DNA of 64,000 nucleotides from Acridotheres tristis (taxonomy: Eukaryota > Chordata > Aves > Passeriformes > Sturnidae). The notes below the pieces were generated by a model. It saw nothing but the letters and a program-made list of their open reading frames with translations, ran no database searches and was not told the origin of the DNA. The stretch spans positions 63,343,785 to 63,407,784 of the forward strand of contig CM072885.1 in NCBI GenBank assembly GCA_037013685.1. The letters are read 5' to 3'. The position numbers and the translations under genes are program-made. Of the stretch, positions 49,911-61,879 are shown piece by piece; within the stretch, counting starts at the first letter, position 1; every line of letters begins with the position of its first letter.

Positions 49911-52900
49911 CCTTTTTACCCAGGAACTTTGTGCAGAATTTACTGCGGTGTAAGAGCAGGGCTATGTCAGCTCTCCCTGGATGTCTGGTCATTTTAAAGC
50001 TAAAGATTAAACAAAATTATTCATTCTCTCTATCACATTTTCAAGAGATAGCTAAGAAGATTAGGGAAGTGAAAGGACATCTCCTGAGAAGAGCACAGAG
50101 ATCTGAAATGACAAATGGTGGTGATGGAAATGAGGTGGGCTGGGTTGGGTTTTGTTTAAAGAGAAAGCCCCTTTTCTTCTGTTATGCTGCAATTCCTGCT
50201 ATTCTAGAGCAAGAAAGTGTCTCCCCTGCTGAGCATCTCTGCAGAACTAATGAGGCACCTTGTTGTTTGCTACACTGCCTTGCTTTTTAAATAGAATCCA
50301 TGATGGGGGACCATTTTAAAATCCTTGTGCCAAACTCTCTAGCTAATGGAGCACCAGGGACCAGAATTGCTGGTTCCTGTGTTCAGGAAGCCACAGCTGA
50401 GATCCAAGTGAACACTGAGCCTACAGGTTACCCTGCCTTTTATTGTTTATAACTTTCAACACAGTGATTGTCCCACTAGTGGAGAAGCACTTCAGAGTCT
50501 GTCAGGGCTGTGCTTTACACCTGACAACGTTGAGAGTGCTGGGAGAAGAATTGCCAGTCATATCTTCCCTACCCAGCTTCTCTCATCAGACAATCTCCCT
50601 GGTGGGCAGATGTGATTTAGGTACATTTTTCTTGTTACATTCAAATGTTTTGAGCAGTTAGAAATGGAAAGCAAGTGTAAAAGAATAGAAACAATGTCAT
50701 ATTTTTGGATGAAGAGCCCATTTCCATGGAATATTTTTTTAACCACATAGGGAACATGCTGATAAAATACAGTGACAATAGAAGCATTTGGAAATCAGGA
50801 GTGCTTCAAATTCCATTCCTTCTGCTTTTGTTTTAACCCTCTTTTCCACACTGTGATTTTCTTGGAAATTACTTCAGTTTTGGTGACTAATAATAATGCA
50901 AAGCAAGCTGTGCTTCAAATGCTTTCCTGTTCATCAAATTCACTTCCAGAGATATGCAAAAGAGGGAGTGTAAGTGCATTTAAGAATTCCTCAGCCCTTC
51001 CTTTCAGCTCTACTTTTACATATTGACCCTCTGGGGCACATCATTCAACTTTCATACAATTTTCCAGCTCCAGGAAAGTTGTGGTCAGTTTTGGAGCTCA
51101 GCTGCTTTTCCCTGCATCCTCATAAAATGTAGGGCTTGAGTTCCAGCCTTGGCTGAATGAAATTTCTCCATTCTGTTGTTGTTCATCCCGTGTTTGTTTT
51201 CTGACATTTCACCCCTGAAGTGCTTGTTTCTATACATAATTTCTTAAAACATTAAAAACATCTGAAGAGATACATCCAAAACTATTATTTTCCTCCCAAA
51301 GAGTGCTGAGTTCCTGTTACCACACATAACCAGGATCATTGCTGATTTATGCTGACTAATAATCCAGTTGCTGTCATGAGTTAACAGATGCAGAACTGCC
51401 ATTTTAATTCCACATATAAATAATTCCATGGACAGCTTTAACCCAGTTTTTCCTTTAGACTTTTGTAAAAGTTTAAATTTCAGAAAACAGTCTCCATACA
51501 ACCATACTCTTCAGTGTAATTAAGTGTAATAATTGCTGTATTTAATTAAATTAGCCCAATTTATTCTCCCGCTGGATTATTTGAGGGTAGAATCAGATGC
51601 AGGCAGAGGAAATAACCAGATTTTACCATTTTCAACTGCTCTACCTTTCTAAAGAATTTCCATTGCCAGACTATCCCTCTTTCTCACTGTCATGAACACC
51701 ACACCTCAAGGCACTGAACTGCCAGCTAGAAAAGCTGTTTGGGACTTGGTGGGGTAGTATGCAAGGTCAGGTGGGTTAAGAGCAGCTCTTTTTTATGTAT
51801 GTGGAATAAAGAGAAGAGAAATTAATTGTTATAACAATTGGTTATATGGTCTTCAAGCTCTGAGCTTTCCACCCTATAAACTGCCCTCTTAGTCTTTACT
51901 TGGGCTTGCACTTAGGGAACTTGTTTCCTGCAAACTGATATATTTTTGCTTATGTGCAAAATGAAATAAGTTGGAAATGGTATGCATGTTACATGGAAGA
52001 GTGTAACACCTCACTGCCAATAAAACCAATCACTGCCATGTCATTTTACTGCCACAGGCATGAATGCAGGAAGACAATATTCAAATACAGCTGTTCAAAA
52101 ACATTTCTAGAGGGTTTGTTTATTCACTGGACTTTTGAAAGTGAGTTTGGTAGGGCAGAGTAGTTCAGCCACCATTTAGCTCCCGTTTCCCTTAAAAAAT
52201 AGCTTATTGTGGTTTTATTACTACTCTCTATGTTACTATTCTCTATCTGTATTTTTCCATTTTACGAACCTTTCTGGAATCAATTTCTGTTTATTAGCCT
52301 TATTAGAAGCAGCACTCACCTAAAAATTGAGACTGCCTTGTGAATGCAGAAGTCATGTGAGAGCAAGAGAAAAAATCAGTGCAAAATAGGTTGGTTTGTA
52401 AACTGTTGCAGCAGAACAGCTGTGTTTTGCACAAATATCATGTTAGAAGTTTATTATCTTGCTGCTTTCTAGACCAGCAGATGAAGTTCTGAGCAGTTTA
52501 TTTGTAGAGTCAGGGAATCAAAGCCACCTTTTGAGGGGTGAGATTGTATTATGACTGAATGTAAGTGATGAAATAATTTGTAAATACATAAAAGTGCAAT
52601 TTGCAATGACTTGTAAGGACAGCATTTTTTTACCTATCTGTATGAGTGGACAAAGGACCTCAGCTTTTATGATGTCTCCATGCAGATGTCCAAAGGTTTA
52701 ACCTGACAGTAAATATTTTGACTATCATAACTAGGTAAAAGTTTATTGGTTTTCCCAAACTTTACTTTTTTTTTTTTAATGAACCTGCACAAAACTGTTT
52801 TGATCTATGCATTAATGGATGTTTATTGATAAAACTGAAGAATATTAGAAGCCTGTTGGTAATTGAAAATACCTGACCTTCAATATTCACACTGATGTTT

Positions 52901-53812
52901 TTGGAGCTTTTGGATATCTAGTGAGATGTCCTATTTTTCATCTTACAATTACAACACTATTTTTTAATCTAATTTGACATTAGTATTTGATCATTAAAGA
53001 CATCACTCCTTCTGCTTTTAGGTCGTGGACTAATTTATTTGAACTCCTCTGGAAATGAAACCTAAGATCTCCAAGTCTAAACAAGTGCTATAAAATATGT
53101 TTTCCTTGTTTGCAGTAAAGAAAGCTCTTTGTTGTGATTTCCAGCATTGCATTTAGACATCTGACATCTATGAACAATGATTAGCTTGGCCTGTCTCAGG
53201 CACTTATGTAGCATTTATATTGGCCTTGCTGAAGGCAGCACTAATCACTGCATGAGTCTCCTTTGTGAATTCCTGTCGAAGTGAAAGTTATTTATACAGT
53301 AATTCATGATGTCAGCTGTCAGTCCTGTAGAAATCCTAATTTTGAGTCATTTACATAGCCTACTTTTAGTGGCTGCTAAACAAGTTTTGCAAAATCATAC
53401 AGGAGAAGCAGCTCTGCAGGTCCTGTACGTGCACTCAGTGAAGACGTGGAGAGGGTGAGGTGTGTGAAATGGATTTGAAGGATTTTTAACAGTAAGGCTC
53501 AAAATCAGCTGCTGGTTTCTCAGACAACACTGAACATTGGGCCTCTGGAATTCAGTTGGAAAAAGGACACATTCAAATTTTTTGCACATGAGCTGAGTTG
53601 AGTGGAAAGGCTGTTACACCTGCCTTAACTGGTGAGAGGTAACTCAGCAGTGTCCCTACCAGAAATTGATTTCAGAGGAATGGTCAGCATTCACAGTGAG
53701 ACCTTCTGGCACAGCAGAGGCCATTAAGTTTTGTGCAGGGATTTTGTGAAAGGCCTGAGTATTTAGAACTGGCATTTGTGTTCCCTTCCACATCTGGACA
53801 CTGAGGATAACC
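49911..53812. other. Noncoding stretch
   Basis: No supportable gene. The 119-codon frame at 49931-50290 has no recognised domain. Sequence at about 51500-51600 contains clustered AATTAA and TAATTG words typical of homeodomain-type sites but also of AT-rich DNA generally. The final 100-130 bp may be degraded CR1 sequence contiguous with the fragment that follows. Confidence 0.55.
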
Positions 53813-54200
53813 AGTCTCACTTAAAGACTGAAGCAGAGAAGGCATTAAGTACCTCAGTCTTTCCCTCCTTTGCCACTTTTTCTCTACTCCTACATTTAAT
53901 AAAGGGTGGAGATTTCCCTCAGTTCTCCTTTTGTTGCTCTTCCATAAAATCTTTTTTTTGTTGTTATCTTTTACAGCAGCAATCAGATTAAGTTCTGGCA
54001 GGGCTTTGGCATTTCTTATTTTCTTCGTGCCTAATATCACAAACATACTTTTAGTCCTCCTGAATTGCCTGTCCCTTCTTCCAAAGGTGACAAACTCTCT
54101 TCTTCCCTGAGTTCCAGCCAAAACTTTGTTCAACCACCTCATCTTTTTGGCTCCGTGGCTCCAAGATTGGAGCTGATTCATGTCTAACCAATGCAGAGGT
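53813..54200 (-). mobile_element. Internal CR1 LINE fragment (between endonuclease and reverse transcriptase)
   Basis: The minus-strand frame at 53684-54181 (165 codons) contains words characteristic of the CR1 second ORF between its endonuclease and reverse transcriptase domains: KALPELNLIAAVKDNNKK followed by NKRRTEGNLHPLL. On the plus strand, CTTCTTCCAAAGGTGACAAACTC, CTGAGTTCCAGCCAAA and AGGCATTAAGTACCTCAG are familiar CR1 words. Neither the CR1 3' end nor a catalytic reverse transcriptase core is present. The frame is open but degenerate and not expected to be functional. Confidence 0.85.
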
Positions 54201-55099
54201 GAGATTTATCTGCACCTGTGTTGTAGGTACCTTCAACACATGTGAGTCCAGCTATCCATGGTCATCTATCATCCTTTAAATCTTACCTGTGCAGCCAAAA
54301 TCCAGCAAACCACAGAGGGGGAATTTGTCAATAACTGAATAAATGTGTATTGCTCACTGTACAGTGTGTTGGATAGGATATGCAGACTTTGAGAGTGGAA
54401 TTCCCATTGTTAAAATAAAAAGGTTTAATACATGAAGCTGAGCTTCTGGTAAAACTGGTTGTAGTTAAAACCAAAAGATAGGCTGGGTAACTGAACTACA
54501 GGTCGTGTGATCAACCAGAGACCAGGAATGAGCTGCTTCAAAAGCACCAGAACTGTCTGTCATTCCTCAGCAAGCAAAATCAAACCCTGCAAGGCTGGGG
54601 CAACCAGGAATCACAACAGAGAGGCCATTTCGGTTACTCACACAAAAACCAGAAGGATGTGAAAGACATGAGGAGATAATCCACTCAGGAATCTCAAAAC
54701 ATCCCTTTTAAGTTCAGTTTCTGGTATTTTCCCAAAGCTAGTAAGCCTCTGTGCCTTGGGTTTTCTGGCCCTAGAAGTACCATTTGGGTTGACCATGTCT
54801 TTCCTTTTCTCTTTCCAATTTTATCTTCCATATTTCTAAGAGATTTCCATGACAATCCTAATACTGGATTAAGGAGGACATGCTGCTGAGGGTAGTCTGG
54901 CTCTCTGGTGTGGCTCAAGCCAGCATGGGAAGCTGTGCTGCGTGTAAATGACACAGACATGCCAAAAACTATCATCAACTGGTGTCAGTAACAAAAGATT
55001 ATATCATATCAGCAGGGTGCAGGGAAATAAAAAGCAAAATGCTACTTCTCTGACCCTCTGCAAACATAGTTTCACTGATTTTGTTGGAACTACACTAAT

Positions 55100-55520
55100 T
55101 CCCACTGTTTGAGAACTCAGCCCCAACAAATTGCACTTGTCACAGTAATTCCATGAAAAGCAATGTAATTAACATTACCTGCATTGAAAACACCACTGTT
55201 AATTGATGCCAGAAAACCTTAATTCAATTTCTCATTACCCTAGAACTGGAGACTCTCTGAATGGCATTCTTTCTCTTTATAATAACCAATATTCATATTT
55301 GCCTGCACGGCCTCTCACTGTGACTTGTAAGCTATTTCAAACAGCTCAATAATTACAGTTCTGCTGCAGAACTATTATGCCTTGGGTGGACTGATATTTT
55401 TCAAAAGGAATAAATGAATTATTATAAGGCTATCAATTACATCCAGAAAGGGTAGTAAAATGCAAATAATTGTCCCGTTAGAGGTTAATTTATTATCCCA
55501 AGCTATTTTATTGATTCAGC
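55100..55520. promoter_or_regulatory. Possible conserved noncoding element
   Basis: An orderly AT-rich block free of recognised repeats. It has several TAATTA/TTAATT-type words (for example GTAATTAAC near 55165) and a perfect octamer ATGCAAAT at 55460-55467, the motif bound by POU-domain factors. These words are also frequent by chance in AT-rich DNA. The call rests only on texture and motif density. Confidence 0.2.
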
Positions 55521-56018
55521 TTACAAAGATGTGGCTCAGGCAGTGTGTACCTTCATGCAAGGACACACTGGCTACAGAAACCACCCCCTGCACTTGTCTG
55601 GAGCCACATCTCAGGGCTGGGCTGCAGAGACAATGTCTGGAGATTCAGTTTTCCTGTTCAGGGTGTGTGAAGGGAGGGGTGTTTCTCTTTTTTCTACAGA
55701 GAGCTGTTCATCAGAAACTGAAACACAACCAGAGATCTAAGTTCCTCCAGCCAGTCTGTTTAAATTCTCTGAAGACCTGGTCCAGGTTCAGAAAAGGCTC
55801 AGTCAAGAAACTTCATATTTTGAGGTTATAAACTATCCCTGATATTCCACAAACAGCATCAGTGCTATGTACTTTATCTAAACCAGCCAGTTCTGACTTA
55901 CTCAGGAAACATACAGACATTCTAGGGGATAAAAATGTTTAAATACTGCTTAAATAAACCATGACTTAAAAAACCCCAAAAGTTTTCCAAAGTCACTCTG
56001 TGCTTGAAATCTTAGCTA

Positions 56019-56060
56019 AAAAAACCAAACCAAACCAAAACAAAAAGCCAAACAAAACCC
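56019..56060. repeat. A/C-rich simple sequence
   Basis: Runs of AAACC units (AAAAAAACCAAACCAAACC and then AAAACAAAAAGCC). No attached retroposon is recognised. Confidence 0.8.
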
Positions 56061-59000
56061 CACACTAATCCATAGTATTACCATCCATCTTGAAGATTAT
56101 TTTCTGTCCATGCCTGGCGGGGAGAAGTGGGAAAATCAGTGGTTTTGGCTTTGCTGGTGGTGCTTCAGGAGGCCAAAGGAGTGCATGTTCCATGGCTGTG
56201 TTTATGCCAGAAAGTTGTGTCATCTCCTGCTGCCTCACAGGGCACACGCTTCACTGGGACAGCCAGCCTTTTACCTCATTTTTTCAGCCCATACAAATAA
56301 ATATTTATTTGTGGACAGTCTTACAGTTGTCACAGTGGGATTAAGGCTTGTCCAGCTGATGGAATCCCAGTTTTAGCTTCCTACCAATTACGAAAGGGCA
56401 AGAGGAATGGTTGGGCTTTGTTTTGGATTTGTTTCCAGAGCTCTAATCTAAAACACACTCGTGCAGCTGGGGATAGAGTACTCAACCCCAATGATCAGAC
56501 CAGCTGCTTTCCTGGAAAATATTTGAAGCCATGGCTCTACCTGCTGGAACGGTGGGAAATGGCACTGCACCAAGAGGCTGCTTGGAGAAACTGCCTCCTT
56601 TGTATCATGTATTTCCCTCCAGGATCCACACCTTAGCTTCTGTCTGTAATGGCAGGAATTTTCAGTACATTTTTGGGGTTTTGTGGCATGAGACTCTAGA
56701 TCTGCCTGCCCCTTTCCCTGCTGGAAATTTGTGTGGTGGGCTACAAACCAGCTTTTCTCAAGATAACTAAGTGGGAGTATGTGTTTATTAATACCAGAAC
56801 CTGCTCTCTATTAATCTCTGAAGTCTCTGGTGCTGGCTTATTAAGCTGGGCTTAGTCACTGGCCTATTTTCTGATGGATACTAAACTTACAAAACATGGA
56901 GGCATGGGTCATGGATAACATTTTCAGGAGCATCCAGGTGAGTTAGGCACTTCTGAACACTGCAAGCCAAGAGTCAAAGTGAGCCTTTAAGGTTTATGCA
57001 GTACACTGATTTACAGTGGTTCTTTAATATTTTGTTGATTTGTTTTGATTTTGTTTGTGCATTGTTTTTTGGAAAAAAAAACTACATATCAGGTCAAATT
57101 TAGCCCTCTTATAGAATGAGTTTTCTCCAGGATTTATCGTTTTTATTTCTCTAGCATTTCCATCTAATATTCTCAGTTCTGCTTTGCAACATTAACAAGC
57201 TAAGCCATACTGTTGATGCAATCATTTCTATTATTCTCTTTCTGATGCAGAGATCACTAGCACATCTTCCAAAGCTGGCCAAAACAGTCAGTTATTTCAC
57301 AAAGAACTGATAAAAAATAGATTTTAAAAATATCTTCAAGTCATTTGTGTGGCTTTGTTAAAACATATTTTGGTTCTACAAACTTATTTTCTATTCCAAA
57401 TGCTTATATTTGTAATCAACATCATTTATTAGAGTGTAAGGGATCTTTAATAGGATGCTTTTTGGTTTATGTTTCTTGAAAGAAGCAAAAATTAATTTGC
57501 TTCTGGTCCTTCTATTTTGTCCTTTGGCAGAAACACTGGAGCATTACAACTAGAATGTTGAGAGAATGTTTAAAAAGACACGAAGGGGAGCATCTATGCA
57601 CAAAACCATTTAAAACCCCTCATTTGTGTTGTGTAATATGCTTTGTGAAGAGCAGCAGGGGGAATGGTTGCCAGCTCCGTGCAGCACTGGGCAGAGTGAT
57701 GGCTCACTGTGACACTGCACACCCTGAGGCAGCACCTCTGCTCTGCTGGAGCCCTCCCCTGGTGTTAGTGCAGGGCTTTCCTGCTGGATATTCCACGGGA
57801 GTTCTGCTGGGGTGACTTGTGCTGGTCCTGGAGCTTGGCTGGACAGTGCAGGGTCTGCAGCAGGCAGGTGTGCTCTGCCAGCAGAGACATCCTGACAGTC
57901 ACCTCTTGGAAGAGACTGCTTCAGAAACCCAGCTGTAGTTGTTTTTCCACCCAACATGACGTGATACCAGAACATAGACATGTGCATGCACACGTCCTTC
58001 TCTGGCTGGTGGATTTATCACAAAGGAGAATTTAACTGCATGTCAAAAAGGACAGTTAATGGAAGTTGGAAGGATACAGTATTTTTTTCCACACAGTTAA
58101 TAATTATAATACATGAAATACTTGGGTTACTTTAGCAGAAGCTTTTCCAATGATGCAAAGCAATCAGCATCTGACAGTATAATTCTAGAATATCTTTTTA
58201 CACTAGTTTTATGTACTCTGTGCTGGTATGCAAGACAAAACCGTATTTCTTTCTATACTGTTAGCTGCAAGCTTGTACTGTTCTGAGGACTAGACCATTG
58301 TACTGAGAAGAGACAAGGCATGCAGTCTCATCATGAAGTAATTTCAAAGAGTAGAGTTTTCTCTTTTTAATCTGGGATGGGCATCCATCAAAGGCAGGTG
58401 ATGGATCTGGAGTGAGGCTGTGTGCTGGTTTATGTGGTGTCTCTGCTGGAGGGAATCATCCTCTGTACCAGAAAAGGGGCTTTTAGCTTTTGCTTGATAT
58501 TACTCCACTCTTTTGCATGCAGTGGCCAAAGTGAGGCTCTTCTCCAGGAACTTCATCTCCAGTGAAGTCCTGGCCCTTTGAAACCTCCCACAAATCTGTT
58601 CCACAGATAATTCTCCCAAGACCTGCAAGGTTGGTTCTCTTGACAAGAGAGAGCCTCCAACAAGAAACTTGTAGGGACATCTCTCTGAGCTTTTTTGCTT
58701 CTGCTTCTCCTTGGGTGTATCTGCAAATAGAATTGGACCAATACTGCCCATATAATATTTGACGGGTCTCTGACAATTTCAACTGCAGCATCCTTGGGGG
58801 GCCATAAAAAGTGGTCTTAAAAATATCCAGAGGTAAAACAATCCCTTTTATTTTTATCAGGATCACTCAAAAATTAAAAAAGAAAATTTCCAGGCAGAAC
58901 AAGCTATTAAATGTTCATAATCTTATGTAAAACTATTGAAACTCTTGGCTATCAGTGCAGGCTTTTCCACTGGAAGACTCTTCTTGTCTTCAAATTAGGA

Positions 59001-61843
59001 ATTTCAACATGAAAAAACATGTTAATGTAACATGAAAGAGAGGTGCAAATACTGCCTGTCCATGGCTCTCCCTCCCTCGATTTCAATGGCAGTAATTAAA
59101 AAACAAAAAAAAGAATTTTTTGGGAAGTAGTCTATTTATTTGAGTGGAAACTAATTCCATGATTGCCATGGAGGTTAAAACAGGAAAAGGCTGTTTTGTT
59201 TTACTTGGTTGTCTGAAATTGCAGATGCCTTCAGACATCTTTATTGCTCTATAGGAAGCAGTAATGATAATTTGAGGGTGAATGGATAACATCATTCATG
59301 GCTGTAGACCTGCAGAGCTCCCTGGATGAGGACACATAAATAAACAAAATGGAAATGGGAAATGTGGGTGATGTTAAGATCTCAGTTTGAAAGCTGGGAA
59401 GGGGAGCATGCTGATAAACCCATCTGGGGTACTGGTAGGACACACCAACTTATATTTTAAAAAGCTCTGTGCACATGATGAGATTACCAAGACAGAAAAC
59501 CACAGATCTTTTGTATCAAAACCACTGAATATTGCAGGGCTTCAATAATATCAAGTGACAGAATTCTTGAAACCTTTGGAAAACAACAAACAAAAAAAAT
59601 CAGTTTTCTGTGCTGAAGAGCATTTCAACAAAAGTTAAGCACCTGATCATGTTCGAGGCTCAGGGACACACTACTGCTTTTATTTTTTGTTGTAAGTGGG
59701 AACATTCCAAGTGAAGATGGGAGTATAGGTGGGATCAGTACTGCCCAGTGGGGTTTTGACCAAAACCAAGGTTCATTGTGTCAGTTTTCATAGTGCCACT
59801 TCTCCATGTCAGCCAGTATGATCTCACAAATTGGTGAGGAGAAAACCTGAACAAATGCAGACAGGAGGCAACTTGGAAAACACTCTTTAAGATGAGGACT
59901 ATGTTCTCAGAAAGCTTCATCCTAACCTTAGATCTGTTCAAGTTCATGACTGAAACTCCTGTGCATCTGCTAAGCATGATGACAATTAATGTGTAGGTGG
60001 AAACACCTTACCAGCCAGGAGAGGCTGGTAGAAGACATGAGAGCTGAGTTGTGTTCTACGTTTTTGTTTGCACATCACAGCACCATTCTCTGAGAAAAAA
60101 AAATAGGCTTTAATTTGTTTTCAAGGCGTTTTGAGCAGGTTATTTTGAAGCAGCTGTGAGGCTGCCTGGGGTGTCTGTTTCAACATTGCTGAAATTTCAG
60201 TGCCTCACATTAGAATTAGAAGTGACCCTCTGATATTGTAGAGTCAAGGACTGGAAAAGGAAATCAAAGAGTTCCCCTCTCTGCTAGCAGGGAAACATGC
60301 TTTCTCATTTAGAGGAAACAGAAGGAGGGAATTGGGTTTCCATAGTGATTCATGAGGAAAGGACATGGTTACCTGGAAACAGGACTGCTCCCATCCACTG
60401 AAAAAGCCTTTCTTGTATTTGTTTATTGGTGAGAGATCAAAGCCAGCTCTTCACTCACACAGGAGTGGGGAGGTTGGACCCGGAACAGGTGTTCTGCATC
60501 TCATTTGAGCACAAGCAAGTAGAGGGAGACACCAAAAACTTTGAGCAGGACCTCCACAACCTAGAAATTACTATTTCTGTTTGTAAATCAAGTCTTTATT
60601 GTCAAAGGCTTCAGAAAAGTGGCCACTAATTAGGAATGATTGCTGCAGCCACTGCCATCTGCGGCTGCGTCAGAGCCACCACAGCATTTCGTACAGCCAG
60701 GCAGCTGTACCTGGGGAGGAAAATCTGTCTTGATCCTGTGAGTTGTACTCTACAGACATTTACAGAGCCCACACTGCCAGCTGCTCCTCTCCATGTGGCC
60801 CTTCCTTCCTTGCACCTGGGGCTTGCTGGGTCCTTCACTTCTCAGAGCAGAAGAATCAAGGAGGCAAAATTCTGAAAGACTCCAGTGGTGATCTAAAGGA
60901 ATTACTGGAACTTCTGGTTATCTGTGAGTTACAAGTACTACCCAAGCATGTGAGTAAGTGCAGGCAGGCAGGCAGAACAACCACAAAACTGTGGCTCAAA
61001 TGCAAAGAGTAAATTTATTTCATTACCTCTGTGACCAGAGAATCCCAAAGCAGCACCTGAGTGGAGACACACAAGTGGGAATGCTGGCACTGTCAGGCTC
61101 AGTCCATCCCAGCTGTTGGCACCCATTTACCAAGGACGAGTTGTTTTCCACCATGCTGTGACCTCCCTGTTCTTTCTTATGATTTCTGAGCTTTGATCCC
61201 CTCTCTCCTGAAACAGGGAGCTCAGGCATATCTGTGAGAGGGCCTCTGAGCCTCTCCAAACACCTGTGCTAGGTCTACACAGAGATTCTGCTTCTCAAAG
61301 CAGACAGAGTATGAACAGCAATCAGCACAATGGATGGGCTTTCCCACACTGTTCTCCAGGTCTTGGCATTCCCAGCTGCAAGGTCACTCAGCAAATCTAC
61401 ATTCTTCCAGTTTTACCCTTTTTCTCACAACACCAAGCATGATTACCTTCACAAAGGATCTCATTCAAAGCACAGAAATATTTCTAGAGATCTTGGCAAG
61501 TCTGCTAGCTGTCCAAGAAAAAATGGGTTTACAGCTAAACCTCTGGGCTATACCTCAGCTTCCAACTCTTTCATAAAGCTGCTCAAGTACAGACCTTGCA
61601 ATACCTCAGTGTATTTAGAGAATTTCCTTCCTGTTTTAGAGACAATAAACTGTGTTGCTTTTCAGAATAAAGTCCTTCCTTCAGAACAAAATAATAAAAA
61701 AGTGAAGGATCGGGCAGATACCTATTTCCATAAAAAAGCTGCAGACTAGAAGTGAACTTAGAACTGCAGATATAAACCTCTGGTCAGTCACACAAAGGGT
61801 CATCAGAACACTCAATTCAAACACACTCAAACATAGTTTGGCT

Positions 61844-61879
61844 AAAGAAAATAAAGAAAATAAAGAAAATAAAGAAAAT
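61844..61879. repeat. Four-copy 9-bp tandem repeat (AAAGAAAAT)4
   Basis: Four exact consecutive copies of AAAGAAAAT, 36 bp in total. This is a small minisatellite-like expansion with no coding meaning. Confidence 0.95.

Noticed and set aside
57640..57930. GC-richer patch that might be a CpG island or promoter
   Set aside because: Few CpG dinucleotides are present and no exon or start-site context accompanies it.
58483..58866. Three overlapping open minus-strand frames (127, 83 and 62 codons) resembling a processed pseudogene
   Set aside because: None matched a protein I recognise. There is no start context, poly(A) tail or splice evidence, and a local shortage of stop codons is enough to explain it.
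60636..60740. Short open segment with several CpGs ending in GTGAGT, considered as an exon
   Set aside because: No clear acceptor upstream and no recognisable peptide.
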